Source: Piezodorus guildinii
Taxonomy: Eukaryota > Arthropoda > Insecta > Hemiptera > Pentatomidae
Reading direction: 5' to 3'
NCBI GenBank assembly: GCA_023052935.1
Contig: CM041295.1
Span: 21,886,880 to 21,950,879, forward strand
DNA length: 64,000 bases
Below the pieces are notes generated by a model. It was not told the origin of the DNA. It worked only from the letters and a program-made list of their open reading frames with translations, and searched no databases. The translations under genes and the position numbers were made by a program. Below are positions 62,560 to 64,000 of this stretch, in pieces. The stretch's first letter is position 1; every line of letters begins with the position of its first letter.

Positions 62560-63485
62560 AAACAAAGATAAAATGAGTTAACTACCCAACGGCAGGATTC
62601 CGATTGGAATTGTAAGCAAGAAAATCTCAAGGTCATCTTATTTTCAGACACTTCAGAGGATTATCAAGAATTGAAGAAGATGTAACTTTTTTTTCCTTTT
62701 TTTTAAATATATTTTGTTATTGAAATTTACAACTGTACAAAAAATATATCAAGTAAATATGCTGAAATGTTATGACACATGAAATAAACATGAAGAGAAA
62801 TTGCCCACTGGCAGCACTCTTTGGTAGTGAGTTTAAAAAAGAAGGTCTCGAGGCCATCTTCTTTTCAGACGCCTCGGAGGATTATCAGGAATTGAAGAGG
62901 AAGCAAGAATTGAAACTAATGGATTAGAGTGAGAGTGGAGTTTTTCATGGAAGGTGTGATACCTAGTACGGGCCAAATCAGCAACATATGGAACATTAAG
63001 GTCATTGTAGATGATTTCATTCGTGACTAAGTAAGGAGCGTTAAGGATTTTGCAAAGGAATTTGGATTGTAAGGATTGGATGAGGGAAGAGTTTGATGGC
63101 TTAGTAAAGCCCCAAGCTCAACTCCGTAGGTCTAGATAGGCCTTATGATGGTCAAGTAAATGAGTCTTTTGTAGTTAAGTGAAAGGTTATAGCGTCTGTC
63201 TAGTAAGTGTTGGAGTAGCCGAAATCGTCGTGCAGTTTCTTGTCTTTTCAGTCTTGTATGCGGATTCCATGTAAGTCTTTTGTCAAGCAGGAGTCAGTAA
63301 CTAATATAACTTACTAAAGTTGATACACATACATGTGAAGAAAAAAAAAAGTTACTAGTGAAAGCATGTAAATACAACTGCCATAACAAAATAGGGTGCT
63401 TTCAGGATTTTACGGAGGATATTCGATTTTGAAGGATTGCGTACGAGAATTCGATAATGCCAGATAGGCCTTACCATAGTCAAGT
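62560..63485 (-). pseudogene. LINE-B fragment split by a second LINE-B fragment
   Basis: The outer piece is visible as 62560-62686 (3'UTR hairpin region CTACCCAACGGCAGG, then the RRLK end) and again at about 63385-63485 (TTTCAGGATTTTACGGAGGA, GATAGGCCTTACCATAGTCA), both in minus orientation. Between them lies a second, better-preserved LINE-B 3' fragment. The outer piece is heavily decayed and has lost part of its coding sequence. Confidence 0.6.
62690..63295 (-). pseudogene. LINE-B 3' fragment (inner)
   Basis: Poly-A (T run at 62690-62703), 3'UTR hairpin near 62790-62822 (outer AAGAG/CTCTT, inner CTGCC/GGCAA, loop AGTG), and ORF2 in reverse from RRLKRRW through NSNPLVSILA, VADLARTRYHTFHEKLHSHS-like and LVTNEIIYNDLNVPYV to WNPHTRLKRQETARRFRLLQ and the LDKRLTW region near 63290. 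Broken frames. Confidence 0.85.
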
Positions 63486-64000
63486 AAGAGAGATAGTAAG
63501 GGAAGTAAGTTTTCAACGGAAAGACACATTTTAGGGTCCCCTGAGTCAAAATAACCAAGTCCCGCAAAAAGGTCTGTGTGTGTGTGTGTGTGTGTGGATG
63601 GTAAATCCCGGGCGGAAACGGTAAGTCTTATGAAACTATGTAAGTCCCGCAAAAAAGTCTGTGTGGTAACTCCCGGGCGGAAACGGTAAGTCCTATGAAA
63701 CTGAAATTTCATATTTAAGACAAATATACGCCCGAGACGTTACAAAACCTTTTTCATCAAAATGAGCTTACCAGAAGAGCCACTTAATATTATGCATTTT
63801 GCACCTTTTTTTGATTTTCTTGAAAACGGTTCCGACAATTTTGATTAAACTCGTTATATCGATGTAAAATTTAATGGGCTTTAATATCATTTAGATTTCA
63901 TTCGGATTAAAATGGCCTGACAGGGCTTAAATGCCGATATTTTAAATTTTCTTTCTCTAAAGTACCTTTAATTTTGTTGATTCTATAAAAATAACTATAT
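63486..64000 (-). repeat. H-repeat, 3' half, running off the window
   Basis: Begins TTTTCAACGGAAAGACACAT (hairpin lost at the junction), then GGGTCCCCTGAGTC, AAGTCCCGCAAAAAGGTCTG and a (GT)n tract at 63576-63597. A local duplication of AAGTCCCGCAAAAA...AACTCCCGGGCGGAAACGGT occurs at 63558-63690. It continues TATGCATTTTGCACC, AGTACCTTTAATTTTG and is cut by the window end. Confidence 0.85.

Overview
The window looks like repeat-dominated genomic DNA from an arthropod, most likely an insect. It is AT-rich, rich in microsatellites, and packed with Jockey-type non-LTR retrotransposons (LINEs), mariner remnants, tRNA-derived SINEs and nested non-autonomous elements. I find no convincing intact host gene. 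The closest is a short degenerate psq-type helix-turn-helix fragment at 8667-8810. The order of the organism cannot be fixed from the sequence. The family names below (LINE-A, LINE-B, H-repeat, SINE-1, SINE-2) are mine, for use within this window only.

Two related LINE families dominate. LINE-A (about 4.6 kb) has two near-complete copies, 12546-17146 (+) and 26010-30625 (-), and a 5'-truncated copy at 42934-44289 (+). A subfamily with a longer 3'UTR (A2) is at 5146-7193 (+), with fragments at 19678-20160, 25700-25820 and 59245-59375. LINE-B (about 5.2 kb) has one full-length copy at 35223-40449 (+) with both ORFs open and a 12-bp target-site duplication. It sits inside an older LINE-B fragment (40450-41245). 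At least nine other broken LINE-B pieces are scattered across the window. ORF1 is a gag-like nucleic-acid-binding protein with three zinc knuckles. ORF2 carries an apurinic-type endonuclease and a reverse transcriptase, and together they would make an RNP that copies itself by target-primed reverse transcription. ORF1 and ORF2 are joined as TAA-ATG (LINE-A, same frame) or as an ATGA overlap (LINE-B). All families share a hairpin about 9-10 nt after the ORF2 stop whose stems vary in a compensatory way.

Other layers: RTE-like LINE tails with short tandem-repeat 3' ends (41736-41893, 44692-45103, 48080-48520, 50165-50885); C-terminal pieces of two further LINE types (1582-1832; 41905-42290 and 60962-61445); three internally deleted mariners (20627-21444, 34215-34717, 52958-53829); two tRNA-derived SINE families plus one more tRNA-like unit; an endonuclease-domain remnant (32735-33420) split by a SINE; and an abundant ~0.9-kb non-coding H-repeat. 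The H-repeat begins TCTGGTGC, carries an internal (CA)n tract and ends in a 16-bp-arm hairpin. One H-repeat copy is nested in another, which exposes its ends. Two inverted-repeat elements (2058-2455, 24201-25190) carry hammerhead-ribozyme-like motifs in both arms, as expected of Penelope-like element remnants.

Stretches not listed as a repeat or gene, such as 2839-3670, 7205-8660, 8811-10008, 11725-12531, 49280-50160, 51655-52650 and 61745-62555, hold no feature I can name. Assignments rest on reading motifs and self-similarity by eye. No alignments or database searches were run.
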